Assembly: GCA_035235625.1 (NCBI GenBank) | Contig: CP141148.1 | Coordinates: 5,947,001 to 6,011,000 of the forward strand | Direction of reading: 5' to 3' | From: Saururus chinensis | Taxonomy: Eukaryota; Streptophyta; Magnoliopsida; Piperales; Saururaceae | DNA length: 64,000 nt | Shown here: piece by piece, positions 46,111 to 59,140 of the stretch | Layout of the letters: each line of letters starts with the position of its first letter | Position numbering within the stretch: the stretch's first letter is position 1 | The notes under the pieces: generated by a model | Databases searched by the model: none | Told to the model about the DNA's origin: nothing | What the model saw: the letters and a program-made list of their open reading frames with translations, nothing else | Program-made: the position numbers and the translations under genes

Positions 46111-49100
46111 TTAGTTCGTCAACAGCTTTTGCACTCTAGCAAAGCTACATCGACAAAACCTTACAAAACCAAAAAACAAACTAATAGCACGCCCTGCACT
46201 AGAGGGTAATGCAGATATAAGGAACTCTTCATCCTCCATAAAAACTTGCAAGTTCCTTGTCTTCAGCAAGTATTCAACTGCATCTTCTTCAAAATCCAGG
46301 AGGCACCCCAGCTTGATCAATTCAGCAAGATTACCAATTTGCTCTGGAGTCTCCCAAAGAAGTCCCTCAGATATCACTTCAGAGAGATGTGTAGCAAATT
46401 CAATGCTAGCTCTCCGGGTCGTTGGCCAATCCAGTTTCTGCATATACAGCATGGAGTTCTCTCTTTCCCATCGAATCATTCGTCTGGCATTGACACAAAT
46501 ACTTCCCCCGAGGAGAGAGGCAGGCTGTAACTTACTTTAATTGGCTCTTCAGTTTCAACAACAGTAACATTGCACAGACATTTGGCAAGCTGATGCCTCT
46601 TCTCCATCGACACATCAAGAGAAGGATCAGAAAGAAAACCAAGTATAATTCTTAGCAGACCGTTGATATTTAGTAGTTCACTCGGATTGACCAGCTTTAA
46701 TTCAACTCCATTCGCTACCAGGGCTTCTCCTTTCACTACCGACTCTGAAATGGTTTGAACTCCAATGGTTCTGTAAATCTGATTCAGCTTGCTCCTGGAT
46801 ACTGAAGGCAAGCTTGGCTGAGGATGCCAAACAAAACATGCGCTAGAACATGCTTTCTCAAAGAGATCTTTAAGCTGCAAGTCATCAGGAATGAACACAT
46901 CTTTCTTGTCGATCAACTGGACTTCACCCAGGCCAACACAAGCAGGCAGCTTCACCAACCCCTCGGAAAGAAGTTTCTCCATCTTCTTAGTCCAGTGCTT
47001 TGCCACAAAGACCCAGAATGAACGGCAATCAGAAAGCGACAAGGGCTCTTCTCTGACTTCCCATTCACTCCACAGCTTGCAGTAGTCCTCAACGGATGGA
47101 CTTGATCTTACTCCAAATGCAAAGGAAAAAAAGCTGAGCAGTGATTTATCATAGTACTTACCTAAAATGTTCAACTTTGATCCAAACAAATTATCCTGGT
47201 CATGCAGAACACATGCTTCAGGGCCTGCCCACTGCCCTTCGCTTCCATTCGGTATCCAAATCCAGCTAGCAGCCTTATTTTCTGGCTGCCAACTGCTTTT
47301 GCTCAGGTAAGTGTAGATTCTTGTGATGACAGTTAAATCAGTATGGTAACTGAGATTACCTGCAAGCAAAGAACATATATTGTCCATGACTTTAGGGACT
47401 CCAATTGCTTGAAGCTCCTGCTCATAAGATCCGACTTCTGTACCATAGAAGCCTTCGTGGATGAAAGGTCCATCTTCATGATGCAAATGGCCATCAAAAC
47501 ATGAGTTAAACAGAAGGGACTCCCCAGGAGGACGATAGCCCATGTGTGTCTTCACCCATTTTTTGTTTACATCCCTCATGAAATCCTTGGACAGTTGCAC
47601 ATCTTCCTCTTTTAAGCTCTTCACACATTTAAGCAATGCAATCACATTGGAAGGTGTAATTTCAGTTGGAGCATGGGGTATGTTAAGACCACTTGCAACA
47701 AACTTTGAGCCGGCTTTCACCCCAACCACGACGCCAAATTCTTCAAGTTGTTCCTTGTACTTGTGAATGATCTTGCCATAGCCGGATTCACTATCATCAA
47801 TGAATGGAAGGCGAGCAAATGGGTTGATAGCTTCCCATTCAGAATCAAACAGAATGGAATCATTTGGACTCCGCAGGCCAAGTCTGGTTCGAACCCATTT
47901 CTCCGTTCGAACACAATCCAAAAGGAATGGAGGTGACCGATGCTCTGCATCCTTCAGACGCTTGAAGCAAGATAGCAATGCGAGTACATGAACCTTTGTT
48001 AAAGCGGAGGTGGAAACAGGCTGCTTGAAACGACTAGCAACAGCCTCAGATGCCGCCGAAAAACTTAGAATTACTCCTATCTTCTCCAGTTCGCCTTTGT
48101 ATGAATGAATGTCACTTCCATAGAAACGACTAGCAAGGGAAAGCCATCAATTTTCTTCAATATACATCCCCATTTAGAATCAAGCAAGAAAGACTCTGAT
48201 GGAGCTTTCAATCCAGTAACAGTTCTGATCCATGGATAGCTTTTGAGCTTGCTCACAAGCTGATTAGATGTCGATTTGCGAATGCATTCAAGAATTAAAT
48301 AAGCAGTTTCACGTGTAAGAGAGGTTGATGATTCCGGTAGGGTGAAGTTATCAGCAACAATTTGAAGGTCAAATTCAACCACAACACCCAGTAACTGAAG
48401 CTCATTCTTGTAGGCTGATATGCCCTCACCATAGAAGCTCTCATCTATCAAGGAGAGGTTTGTGACAGGTAATGCAGCTTGCCATGATGAATCAAACAAA
48501 AGGGATCCAACTGGTGATCTATACCCATTGGATGTTTTGAGCCAGCTTCCATCTTTGACACCTCGAATGAACTCTTCTGGAGACAAATATTTTTCTCTCA
48601 ATAACCTGATGAACTTAAGCATATAGAGTACTGTGTTTTGAGGCAAGTTGGAGGATTCTGCCCGTGACATGAGTTTCCTGCCAATAAACTGGCAAGCTTC
48701 GGAAAATTCAAACATAACTCCAATAGATTTTAGCTCTTCCTTATAAGACATGATCTTATTGTCATAGAAACATTGATCTATAAGAGGAATGTCAGCCAAT
48801 TTAGACCGTACCTCGAGCAGATCTTCCCACGATGAGCATGATAGAAATGATTCTTTTGGGGACTTGTAACCAATTGCAGTTTTTAGCCAATGCCCCTCTC
48901 TAATGCAGTTAAAAAACCTGTCCGGGGTACATCCTCTGATTCTCAAGCTTCGTATCCATTCTAGAAGCAAGAAGGCATTTTCTTTGGTCAAGGGAGAGTT
49001 AATAGAATTGAAAGGAGCATCAGGTGGGCATAAATCAGGTATGTCTGAAGCCTTAATGTAGTTTGTCATAAAAGCCATCAATTGATTCTCAGATGTGTAC

Positions 49101-52100
49101 ACATTGGCAAAGCAGTTGCCACCAACATAATCTTGTCCAAGTTCAATGTAGTTTTCTTGAGTCCAAGGGTTTGAACCTAATACACTGATCCACTTGCTTC
49201 CTTTGCCAGGAATGAGCAGACCACGCCTGTTAGTGACAACCCGGCCATATCTATCAATTACAGGCATTGAAGCACATAATTGACGAACTTGTGTTTCTGT
49301 CAGATAACTTTTCAACAGAGAATGATACAAAAAGTATGTAAAAGCAACCACAAGCTTTCTGTCCCTCCTAATTTCATTTATATGGAGCAGGCAATAGCCA
49401 TGAACTGAGATGACTTCGATGCTCGCATATTGTTGAAGCCACTCAACCACTGTCCTCCGGTTGGAAAAGGATTGCAAGTGTTCCTGAGTGCTTTCAGGCA
49501 TGAAGAAACGTTCAGCAGGACATCTGAATTCTTTGTTCCAATTACTCAGCCAGGATATATGCTCCCTTTTATTCGACAAACATATCCTCTCTGAACGCTG
49601 TGAAGCTCTATTCAAGCTCCACAAGGACACCTTGCCATCCAGACCCACATATTTTAGTAAGGGAAGTGTATTGACTCCGGCAGATCTAAAGTAACTGTTC
49701 CAGTTGGATGCAAAAAAGTAAAGAAGATCCAAGTAGACATCCTCAGAAACTTCCATTACCAGATTGGAGCCCTTAACACACTTGCTATACCATTCATTGT
49801 TGACATAACCAACTCCCAAGAAATCCAAAACCCGAACATATTTGTGATCTTCAAACATAGAATTTAATATGTAGAATCCATGAGATGACAAATTATGCAA
49901 AGTCACCCCCTTCTTCATGGCCTTGAACAAGATGTTCCAAAATTCACTTTTGACCCGACCCACTTCTTTAGGTTGATGGAAGAATATCTGATTGCCATAG
50001 GATTCACCAGGAAGAATACTTTTGTTGGCTAATTTTGCTTTTATAGCATCTCTCACAGCATTCAACTCCAAGTATGAAGACTTCTCTATTGGCAAGAACT
50101 CATATATAATGGATAAGGAGGATACATGTGCAAATTCTGAGGGTGTCACTAGAGAGCACAAGGCTTCAACAAATGCAGTGGGGACACAGTCAAGGATACC
50201 TGTGTTCCACTTGTTATCCAAAAGTATAGTTTCCCTTGAAGAGGCTAAGACAAAATCTGCCTGAATTATGAATGGGAAGTTCGTAACCATTTCTGTAGGC
50301 AGAAATGCATAGACACCAGGGGAGGTCATCCCTCGATTGAGGCGTTCTCCAAATGGAAAGGCTAAGGTGATGACCCATTCACCAACCTCCATCCTCCTCT
50401 CCACTTGGTTTTCAGGCTTAACAGGGAACTTTTGCCTCCACATGTAATAGTTGCATTCTTTTTCTATGCCTTCAAAGTCCTCTTCAGCTGAAAGATGGAT
50501 GGTATAGGAGACAGCATTTATATTCTTCCTCTCCACATAGTTGGTTTCACTTTTAATAGAGATTGCACTAACAGTGCTACGCTTTGGATCCTTCCTATCT
50601 TCTCTTACTGAAAGATGCTTGATCTTCGAGAGGAATAATAGAACTTCAGGGTGGACGCTTGAGAGCTGCTGTTTCACAGGTTTCACCTTTTCAGATTTTA
50701 AAGGCAGAATCATTGTTGTTGTTGGGATATTGTCAGAACCATAGATTTGGCCTATGTCAGACAAGGTTGGTTGCTCCTCCACCCATTCGGGGACTATGTA
50801 TCCAAGTTTGCAGTCAGGATGTGGTTCTTCACTGAACCTTATTTGATATCCATTGCTGAAAATGTACGGCCGACTAGTAATGAGGAAGACACTCTTGAAA
50901 CCAATACCTATGAGAAAGCAAAATTTCAATAACATTCTGTAGATAATATAATACCGATGCATACAAACATTGCATTTGGAAATGGCTTTCGAAATTGAAA
51001 GCTGGTAATGCAAAATCAAGAAAAATCAATACTGGTGCCAGCTTATAATATCTTGTATAAAATTTTGTGACAGACAATTTCGGTGTCACAGAGAGAGACA
51101 TTTTTGTCTGTACAAGAATCAAAGTGCCAAATTTTCATGAGTAATGACATACTACTAGGAACAAAGGGAAAACATATGGAGTACATCATAAAGGTGCCTA
51201 TTTGTATGAATATAAAGATAAATAAATAAGATTTCTCTTTCCTAAAAGCTCTGAGCTTTGAGCTTTTGGGAAACAAAGTTATCTTATATGGTATTAGAAG
51301 ACCAGGTTCATTAGAGGACCAGGTTCAGAGAGATCCCAGGTCTAGTCTCATTGGAGGCATTTATACCCTAATTGTATTGTACATGTTGTGTTAGATAGAT
51401 GCTTGCGCGTTAGGGGTGTATCAAAATATAAAAATAAATAAATAAGATTTCCCTTTCCTATAAGCTTGAGCTTTTGGGAACTTGGTATCTTACACTATTA
51501 ACTTAAATGAGAAGCCAATTATTTCTGGTCACTTTTCAACATCACAAACCAAGCTAGAGGTACACACTTTTGTGAAATAGAAAAGGTAAGTTGAAGATTT
51601 TATGTTATGGATGGATCCAAAAAGGAAACTCTCATCCAAAGAGGCATCTTAATTGACAGACAGAAACCAACAAAAAAAATGGGCATAAACAGAAAAGAAG
51701 AATTGAAATGAATGCCCTTGCAATTAGAAAAATAGAAAATGCGGTCTGGCAATCCCAATTTCTCTCTCTCTCTCTCTCTCTCCGCTGAAGATTAATTCAA
51801 CTCAAATATGCCTTCATCGGCCTTCCCCTCTAGTACATGTCCTTGCAAAAATGCTCCACAACCAAATCAGGAGAGGTTCTGTGCCAAGCGGCATCACCTA
51901 AGATCCAAATGCCAATCCATGCTTTGTTCTACTTGAAGAGATCACAGTCCGGCGTCGCCTATCTTTCATTTGTTTTTAAGCTATTTGATATGCTGTGAAG
52001 ATCTATTAACACACATTGACTTTCCTTATGTCCTATTTGGTTTTTTAAAATTAAGTAATTTTAGTTCATTTTAGAAAACCAAATAGGACAATGTGGGACG

Positions 52101-54915
52101 GAGGGAGTCTTTTTTAACCTTAAAACATGAGAGCGGACTTTTCTTGGGTTCTTGTTTATGCATTTCATGAAACCACATTAATAGAGAGGCCAAGCAGCAA
52201 GCATACTATCTTGCCAGATCTTTTTGTGCTTCTACTTTGAAAGTTCTATACCAATCCCTTTTCCTTGCGCCACTTCTTTTGGTTTCCATTTTGGACACCC
52301 TTCAGAACCTCTGCTTTGGTAATCCTGTCTTTCTTCAATAATTTTTTTCTTATGGTGAAGAAAAGAGCAAATGCACATGTCAATCAACAAGCAGTTTGGC
52401 ACAGAGCAAAAAGCAATTTAGGAAACGTCTAAATCATGCTGTTATACAAAGAAGATACGACACATTGGAAGAGTTACAGCAAATTCATATTCAGTTGATA
52501 AGCAATGAATTGCGAATGTAGGATTCATGTCAAGCGTTGGGTTCAAATTACCTTTCTCCCCTATATATCCCAGCTGCCTATTTCCTTTCTTGGTGGAGCC
52601 CCCAACATAGCAGATAGAATCAATGTCTTTTCGGGAGAACCCTATCTCATTGTTGAAAATGAGAAGTGTAGCAGAGGCTCCAGTTGCAGTAATATCCTTT
52701 GATGTTATGACAAAATCAAGTAACGGTTCTACTCCTTCAGGGTACTTATTATCTTCGGCATTCTACAAAACAGAATTCAAACTTTTTGTTAACTGAGTTT
52801 CCAGTTATTGTGTACTGAAATAGGAAAGGGGATGCCATCTGTCTGAAGTTTGGACAAACAGCAGGGAAAACGCTAGCGTATGAGCAATATCATGATCATG
52901 GGAATGACTGCGCATTTCTGACAAACTAAAATTCTTTAAGGCAACAATCAAAACGTTATGCTTCTTACAATTAGGCCAATAGCAAGAGAAAGGAAAATGA
53001 TATATAGTAATTAAAATAGAAAGCAATTACGAAATTCATGTACTCCTATTATATTTTTTGGTTCTCAACTCCAAGCATTCTTTCTCCTTAATTAGGTTAG
53101 CAAAAAATACTAGCACAAGCTAAAGAAATAAAGAATTGAATATCAACTATAATAACATCCGAAGACACTTATATTGTCGAAGCTTCATGTTGACCAATAT
53201 TTCCAAATTAGCACATAAATACATTTTCTTTACCAACCAAGTTTGCCTTTTTAGCTTTCACTGATCCTGTCAGGGAAACATTGAAAGAGAAAGCTTTCAA
53301 GTTTCATCCAATCTACGGGTATCCCCCTTGAAGTTTCATCATATGGGATTTATGATGCAATTCATGCTACACAAGAATCTAATTCTATCAAACAATATTT
53401 AAGAACCATTATATAACCTTTTGCTTTTAGCTATATTAAAACAAGCACATGACAAATTGACAACAATGTACAATATGCATTTCATTCTAAACTGAATTGT
53501 AATATGAAGGTTGTTTGGAAATAATTTTATTTTAAGGGGCAGTTTAGGTGTTGGATTTTTTAGAAATGAGAGTGAAATTTTTTTGAATTAATTTTAAAAA
53601 TTAACGAATGTGAATTACAGTTGGTAATAAAAAATTTTGAAATAAATTTAGATGCGTCAAACCTAATTTTAAAATTTTAAACTAATATAATTTTCTCTCT
53701 TGAACTTGGATATGCATATTCTTGGTACTATTATGCTCCTAAGTTTGAGCTCTATCAAACTAGATCTTACAAGGGTAGATAATTTTAAACTTTTAAAGTG
53801 GACCCTATTTATATGGCATATTTTTCAAGGTTAAAATTGATACAAGAAGTAACTGTTGAAAAATAACGGAATCTATAATTTTTGAAATAGGGGCTAGGAG
53901 AAGGTATCACCTCGTGAGGTGATTCTAGCTGATTTTGGCTTGAAACGGCTTGGAATAAACTTCCAGGCATAATTTTAATTCTCACCTTCTACACATAAAC
54001 ATGATTTATATATTCAAGCCGAAATTAAGGTGGAATCAAAGGAATCTTATAAAAATTTAGTACACAAACAACCCTTAAATGAAGGCATTTACACAATGAA
54101 CCATGATGTTCATAGAAAAAAAAAAAGGTCAAGGACCTATAACCAAAAGAATAATTATATACATATTATTCCATATGTAATGATATATCAGCTCCCAAAT
54201 CCTTTTAGGCATTCCTAGCAAAATATTATATTTTTGGCACCCTTGCATTCAAGAACGGTTTTATAGTATGCCCCCATCTAAGATCATTTTGAGCCCAATT
54301 CCGGTGGAATGACTGTCCCTAATCTCCACTGTTTAAAATTTAGGGAATCTACTTCAATTTCAGTGTAAAAAGTTTCAAAGAACTTCAAATAAGTCTAACA
54401 AGGAAACCAAGAATATTTTTTCATACTATGTAATAATTTATCGGCTCATAAAACCTATCAGGCATTCTATACAAGAGCACTATGTTTTTGGCACCCTTTG
54501 CATTCAAGAAGGGTTGTACAGTATGGCCCCATCTAAGATCATTCTTCACCCCAATTCAGGTGGACAGACTGTCCGTATGGTTTAATATTGGGAGGGGAAC
54601 TAGTTCAATATCTGTGTCAAAAGGATTCAAAAAGCAGCTTCAAATTCTTCTAATAAGTAACCAAGAAGTAACAGAATGAAGAGAAGGGAAGAAGAAAGGT
54701 TGAAAGGGGAGCACTACCTGGATGAGCTCCATGAGGAAGTGGACGTCCTTGGAGTAGAGCTCGGCGGAGAGGTACGCGACGGCATGATGCATGCCCTCCG
54801 ACAGCGGGTTGGGCTTGCCGCCGATGGAGAACCTCTCTTTCCGCAACTCCTCTATGTGCTCCCTCGCCTTCGCCGTGGCTGCTCTTCCTGATGCTCCCTC
54901 TCGTCCTCCGGCCAT
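46111..54915 (-). CDS. Sacsin/NO VEIN-like protein with GHKL (Hsp90-type) ATPase domain; two frame breaks
   Basis: Exons: 54718-54915, 52552-52762, 46111-50907 (GT-AG). Residues about 62-76 (MELIQNAEDNKYPEG) are the GHKL N-box. NNEIGF near 105, GGSTKKG, and GYIGEKGIGFKSVF near 130-143 complete the nucleotide pocket. Five tandem repeats of about 105-115 residues follow from about 809 to 1330. Each opens W(L/I/V)(K/R)T..G.(K/R).P..S.L and has (P/S)(L/F)I(D/H)..FYG and YK.EL..(I/L)GV. The C-terminus has NLQVFMEDEEFL. This is the plant 'histidine kinase/Hsp90-like ATPase' family related to NO VEIN; its biochemical role is not settled. The frame shifts at about 48130 (residue ~1062, inside repeat 3) and at about 46478 (~1613). 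Both are losses of one base modulo three, with homologous coding on each side. Otherwise no stop occurs in 4.8 kb, so recent decay or sequence error are both possible. Intron 2 holds short duplicated LTR-like pieces. Confidence 0.85.
51226..51497. repeat. Direct repeat pair in intron 2 of the ATPase gene
   Basis: AATAAATAAGATTTC(T/C)CTTTCC through GAGCTTTTGGGAA occurs at about 51220-51272 and again at about 51433-51482. The second is followed by CTTGGTATCTTA, which resembles an LTR end next to a Met-tRNA primer site (TTGGTATC). It is probably a small LTR remnant. Confidence 0.5.
52029..52108. mobile_element. Small Stowaway-like hairpin, partial
   Basis: TGTCCTATTTGGTTTT (52029-52044) pairs with AAAACCAAATAGGACA (52075-52090). 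The right side continues ATGTGGGACGGAGGGAGT, the typical Stowaway terminus. The left terminus is degraded. It lies in intron 2 of the ATPase gene. Confidence 0.6.
54163..54665. repeat. ~250-bp tandem duplication in intron 1 of the ATPase gene
   Basis: Positions about 54163-54412 and 54413-54665 share GTTTTTGGCACCCTT(T)GCATTCAAG, CCCCATCTAAGATCATT, GGTGGA..GACTGTCC and AACCAAGAA in the same order. The duplication lies about 50 bp from the exon-1 donor. Confidence 0.75.
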
Positions 54916-55000
54916 CGACCCAATTATCTTCAGTCGTTTCCGGTGCCAGCAAGCAGACTATGCACCACTCAGTACTCCAATAAGCTAAGCTGGCGGGTGG

Positions 55001-55010
55001 TGTATAATAA
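55001..55010 (-). promoter_or_regulatory. TATA-like element of the ATPase gene
   Basis: The minus strand reads CCTTATTATACACC about 90 bp before the ATG at 54915, a plausible core promoter position. The start site is not proven. Confidence 0.4.
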
Positions 55011-55118
55011 GGCTTGGGACGAGGAAAGAAACGTGCATGCGAAGAATCAGAAGGTAAAGCTAAAGGCGCACTATAGAAATGCTAGTACGGGGATTACATG
55101 AGAATAAATTGACGTTGA

Positions 55119-55925
55119 TGTAGAATTTTGACAGCTTAAAAAAATTAAAATATAAAATATAAAACATAAATAATATAAAAGACATAAGAATTTATATAGT
55201 TCGACAAGGTGCCGGTATCTAGAAGTGAATCTTTCCATTATGCTCGTGAAATAATTGAGTTACAAGCCTCTCAAAATATATGAAATAATTCCCTTGTAGA
55301 GCCTCATTTACCCTTTCTTACTTTGTCACCTCTCTACTCACCAAGAAGATAAGAAAGAATAATACAAGCTAAAAAAGTAAAAACTAGATAAGGAATATGT
55401 GAGAGGCAATAAGTACTGCTCAATTATTCAGTTACAAGATATTATCAACCCAAGTTCTCTTTAACAACCCACTATGTAGGTCCCTTGTCCAAGAGGACTC
55501 TAGTCCAAACCGGATTCAATGACTTTAAAGAGTTTTAAGTCACACAAGTCTCTACTTAAGTCATGTACAACAATCTCCACATTTATTTGAGTTTTATAAG
55601 TCATATAGAAGAATCATCTACAATTGCCTCACCGGGATACAAGCATATCCTTATATCTTCTACCTTGAACACAACTCCTCTTGTACCCCATTTAGGTGCA
55701 ATGTGATCATCAACACCTTGTGACATTAAACAAGCTCAAACAATGCTTGACCTTGTTTGTGGTCACCGACTTTGTTAACACATCTCTAGTAGTATCTTTT
55801 GTGTCCACCTTTTGAAGATGAATTTCCCTATCTGACACATATTCACATATCTTAAGGTGTTTTAATGGAATGTGCTTTGTCCTAACATGAAAAATTTTAT
55901 TTTTTACAAAATACATGATTATCAC
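55119..55925 (-). mobile_element. Copia retrotransposon 3' end: RNase H tail plus LTR
   Basis: The minus strand 55925-55710 encodes VKNKIFHVRTKHIPLKH, then REIHLQKVDTKDTTRDVLTK, the conserved C-terminal end of Copia RNase H (HARTKHI...DIFTK). About 150 bp later GTGGAGAT precedes TGTTGTACATGA at 55572, the usual purine tract/LTR junction of Copia elements. The LTR would run to TTCTACA at 55119 (454 bp). The 5' part of the element is missing beyond 55925, so it is a truncated insertion just upstream of the ATPase gene. Confidence 0.65.
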
Positions 55926-56866
55926 AAAGTATCAGCCCTGTTGTCCAGGTCACTAATTCAACTTGATGGACTAGAATGACCCGCCTGGGTCAACTTTGCT
56001 CGTTAACTTGACTTAGACTATATTTTTTACAAGGCCCAATTAAACCTAATTAAACCGGCTGGGCTAGTCCTTGTTTTAAAACAATGGTCCAATGTAGTGC
56101 ATCCAGTTCACTAGAAATCTTTTTGCCCCTTATGTAGGTCAACTCAATATATACTATTATAATGTTTACTTATAAAAAAGGCATCAAATCAAAAGTTCTT
56201 TCAAGAAAGGTCAATGTCATTATTTAGGTATGTACGGATATGGGTAGTTGTGAAAAGACGTGAAAAACTCATTATACCCCCACTACAACAAAAAGGACTA
56301 TTAGTGACGTAATTATGCATCGCTAATGACTATTAGTGATGTATAATAAACGTCGTTAAAAATATCGAAAAAAGTGTCTTCACTATTACCTATTAGCGAC
56401 TGATACAAAAAAGCATCGCTATTAACACGTATTAGCGACATATAATATATATCGCTAATAATAACTTATTAGTGATGTATATTATCTAGCGTCACTAATG
56501 CTAATCTATTAACGACGCTTTCCTTATGTTGCTAAAAGAAAACCTTTTTTTTTTAAATAAAAAAATAAATTATTAGCAACGTATATACAGAAGCATTGCT
56601 AATAAGGAATTATTAGCGACATTTATGTATACATAGCTAATAGAAAAAATAAAAAAATAAAATTATTGGCAACATATATGGAAAGCGTTGCTAATAATGA
56701 ATTATTAGCGATGCTCTCTATATGTTGCTAATAAAATAAACAAATTAAAAAAATTAAAATTAAATCAAATTTATAATAATTATTGTTAGCGACGCTTAAA
56801 AAGCGTCGCTAATAATAAATAGCAACGCTTTGTAAGTGTTTCTAATACAGTATTTTATTTTAAAAA

Positions 56867-57345
56867 AATCCCCGATGGGGGAGCCGGGGAGAGGAGGGGG
56901 GTTTGGCACCCCTCCTCCCTCCCGCTCCCCACCTCTCTCTCCCCGGTTTCCCCCATCCCCTCTATTTTTCACAGGGGGGAGGAGGGAACCTGGGAGAAGT
57001 GAGAGGGAGGAGGGTGGGGCGGCGGTGGCGGGGAACCGTGTAGGAGGGGAAGGGGGGAACCGGGTAGGGGGGAGCCGGGGAGGGGATGAGCGGCGGATGG
57101 AGGAGGTCAACGGCAGCGCGGTGCGGTGGTTGGAAGAGGCGGGGTCAGCACCTGGCGGGAGGAGACCTTGAAGGAGGGGTAATGGAAAGGGTGGGGGGCC
57201 GAAGGACAGGGCAATGTGGGCGGCGGGCGAGAGGCCAAGGAGGAGGCGGGACAGCGAGGCGTCGGCGAGGGGAAAATGGGGGCGGGCTAGGTTCTTTATA
57301 GGCAGCAGGCGAAATTTCCTCGCGTGGGCGGAAATTAGCCCGCGA
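56867..57345. other. GC-rich core inside the CACTA element
   Basis: About 480 bp of high GC (GGGGGAGCCGGGGAGAGG, GGCGGGCTAGG) sits between AT-rich hairpin arrays. Frames of up to about 190 codons exist on both strands but are proline/arginine/glycine low-complexity. GGCGGAAATTAGCCCGCG at the end is itself a small hairpin. It may be captured foreign sequence. Confidence 0.5.
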
Positions 57346-57586
57346 TATTTTTTTTTAAAAAAATACACTAGCGACACTCATAGTGAGCATCACTAATACA
57401 AAATAACAGCGACGTATAAGCTCTACGTCGCTAATACAATATAGTATTAGCAACGTATATAATTATACGTCGCTAATACTATGTTATATTAGCAACACAT
57501 AACTCATACGTCACTAATATAACATGGTATTAGCGACGTATATAATTATACGTCACTAATATTCATATTTAAAAAAAAAATTCATA

Positions 57587-57992
57587 TCCCTTCCTCTCTC
57601 TCTCTCTCTTCCCTCCCCTCTCTCTCTTGCCTCTCCTCTCTCTCCCTCTCTCCTCTCTCCTCTCTCCTCCCTCTCTGTCTCTCCTCTGTCTCTGTCTCTC
57701 TCTTCCCTCCGCCTCTCTCTCTCCTAACTCTCTCTCCTCCCTCCCTCTTTGTCTCTCCTATGTCTTTGTCTTCCCTCCCCCTCTCTCTCCTCTCTCTCTC
57801 TCTCTCCTATCTCTCTCTCCTCTCTTTCTCTCATCTCTCTCTCTCCTCCTTCTCTCTCTCCCCCTCTCTCTCCTCCCTCTCTCTCCTCTATCTCTATTTC
57901 TCTCTTCCCTCCCTCTCTCTCCTCTCTCCCCTCTCTCTCTCCTCCCTCCCTCCCCTTCCCCTCTCTCTTTCTCTCTCTCACCTTCCTCTCTC
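57587..57992. repeat. CT-rich simple-sequence tract (first of three)
   Basis: A near-continuous CTCTCTCC pattern. Similar tracts fill 58199-58930 and 59125-59515. Serine/leucine-rich open frames across them are artefacts. Confidence 0.9.
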
Positions 57993-58026
57993 TCTTTTAT
58001 TTAAATTTAAAATTTTAAAAAAAATA

Positions 58027-59140
58027 GGTAGTAGCGACACATAGCCATATGTGTTGCTACTATTAAGGGTAGTAGCGACACATATAAACATGCGTCACTA
58101 CTATTGTTTGGTAGTAGCAACGCATAGTTCTATGTGTCACTACTACCTATTTTTTTTAAATTTTTTATTTTTTAAAAAATAATTTTTAATTAATTTTTTC
58201 TCCCTCCCACTCTATCTCTCTCTCTACCCTCTCTCGCTCTTCCTTCTCTCCTCCCTATCTCTCTCCTCTCTCCTCCCTCTCTCCACCTTCTTCTCTCTCT
58301 CTCTACCATCTCTCCCTCTCCCTCTCTCCTCCCTATCTCTCTCATCTCTTTCTCTCTCTCCTCCCTCCATCTCTCTCTCATCTCTCTCTCCTCCCTCTCT
58401 GTCTCTCCTCTCTCTCTTCTGTCTCTCTCCTCCCTCCCTCCCCTCTCTCCACCTTCTCTCTATCTCTACCCTCTCTCGTCTCTCCTCCCTATCTCTCTCC
58501 TTCCTCCCTCTCCTCTCTGTCTCTCCTCCTCTCTCATCTCTCTCTCCTCCCTCCCTCTCCCTCTCTCCTCCCTATCTCTCTCCTCCCTCTCTCCACCTTC
58601 TTCTCTCTCTCTACCCTCTCTCCCTCTCCTCCCTATCTCTCTCCTCTCTCTCTCCTCCCTCCCTCCCTCTCTCTTTCTTTCCTCTCCTCTCTTTCCTCTC
58701 TCTCCTTTCCCTCTCTCTCTCCCCTCTCCACTCTCTCTCCTTCCCCTCTCTCTCCCTCTCCACTCTCTCCCTATCTCCTATCTCTCTCCTCCCTCTCTCT
58801 CCCCTCCATCTACTCTCACTCTCTCTCCTCCCTCTACTATCTCTCTCTTCCCTCTACTCTCTTTCCTCTCTCTCTCTCTCACCCCTCTCTTCCCTCCCCC
58901 TCTCTCTCCCCTTCCCCTCTCTCTTTCATTTAATTTTTTATTTAAAAATAGGTAGTAGTGATGCATGTTCATATGCGTCACTACTATCAAGGGTAGTAGC
59001 AATGCATATGAACATGTGTCGCTACTACTGTTAGGTAGTAGCGACACATAGTTCTATGCGTTGCTACTACCTATTTTTTTAAATTTTTTATTTTTTTAAA
59101 AAATAATTTTTAATTAATTTTTTTCTCCTCCCACTCTATC
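58027..59140. repeat. Duplicated module: three hairpins, AT-rich spacer, CT tract
   Basis: 58027-58215 and 58950-59140 are near-identical. Each has three GTAGTAGCGACACAT-type palindromes, then CTATTTTTTTAAATTTTTTA, AAAAAATAATTTTTAATTAA and TTTTTTCTCC-CTCCCACTCTATC. The module boundaries fall at the CT tracts, so the element grew by segmental duplication. Confidence 0.8.

Noticed and set aside
56281-57563. CRISPR-like array of short repeats
   Set aside because: Units are palindromes with variable spacing inside a plant transposon; no constant direct repeat/spacer pattern and no cas genes.
57627-58044. Long serine/leucine-rich open frames across CT tracts
   Set aside because: They are translations of (CTCTCC)n simple sequence, open in several frames and on the reverse strand as Arg/Glu repeats.
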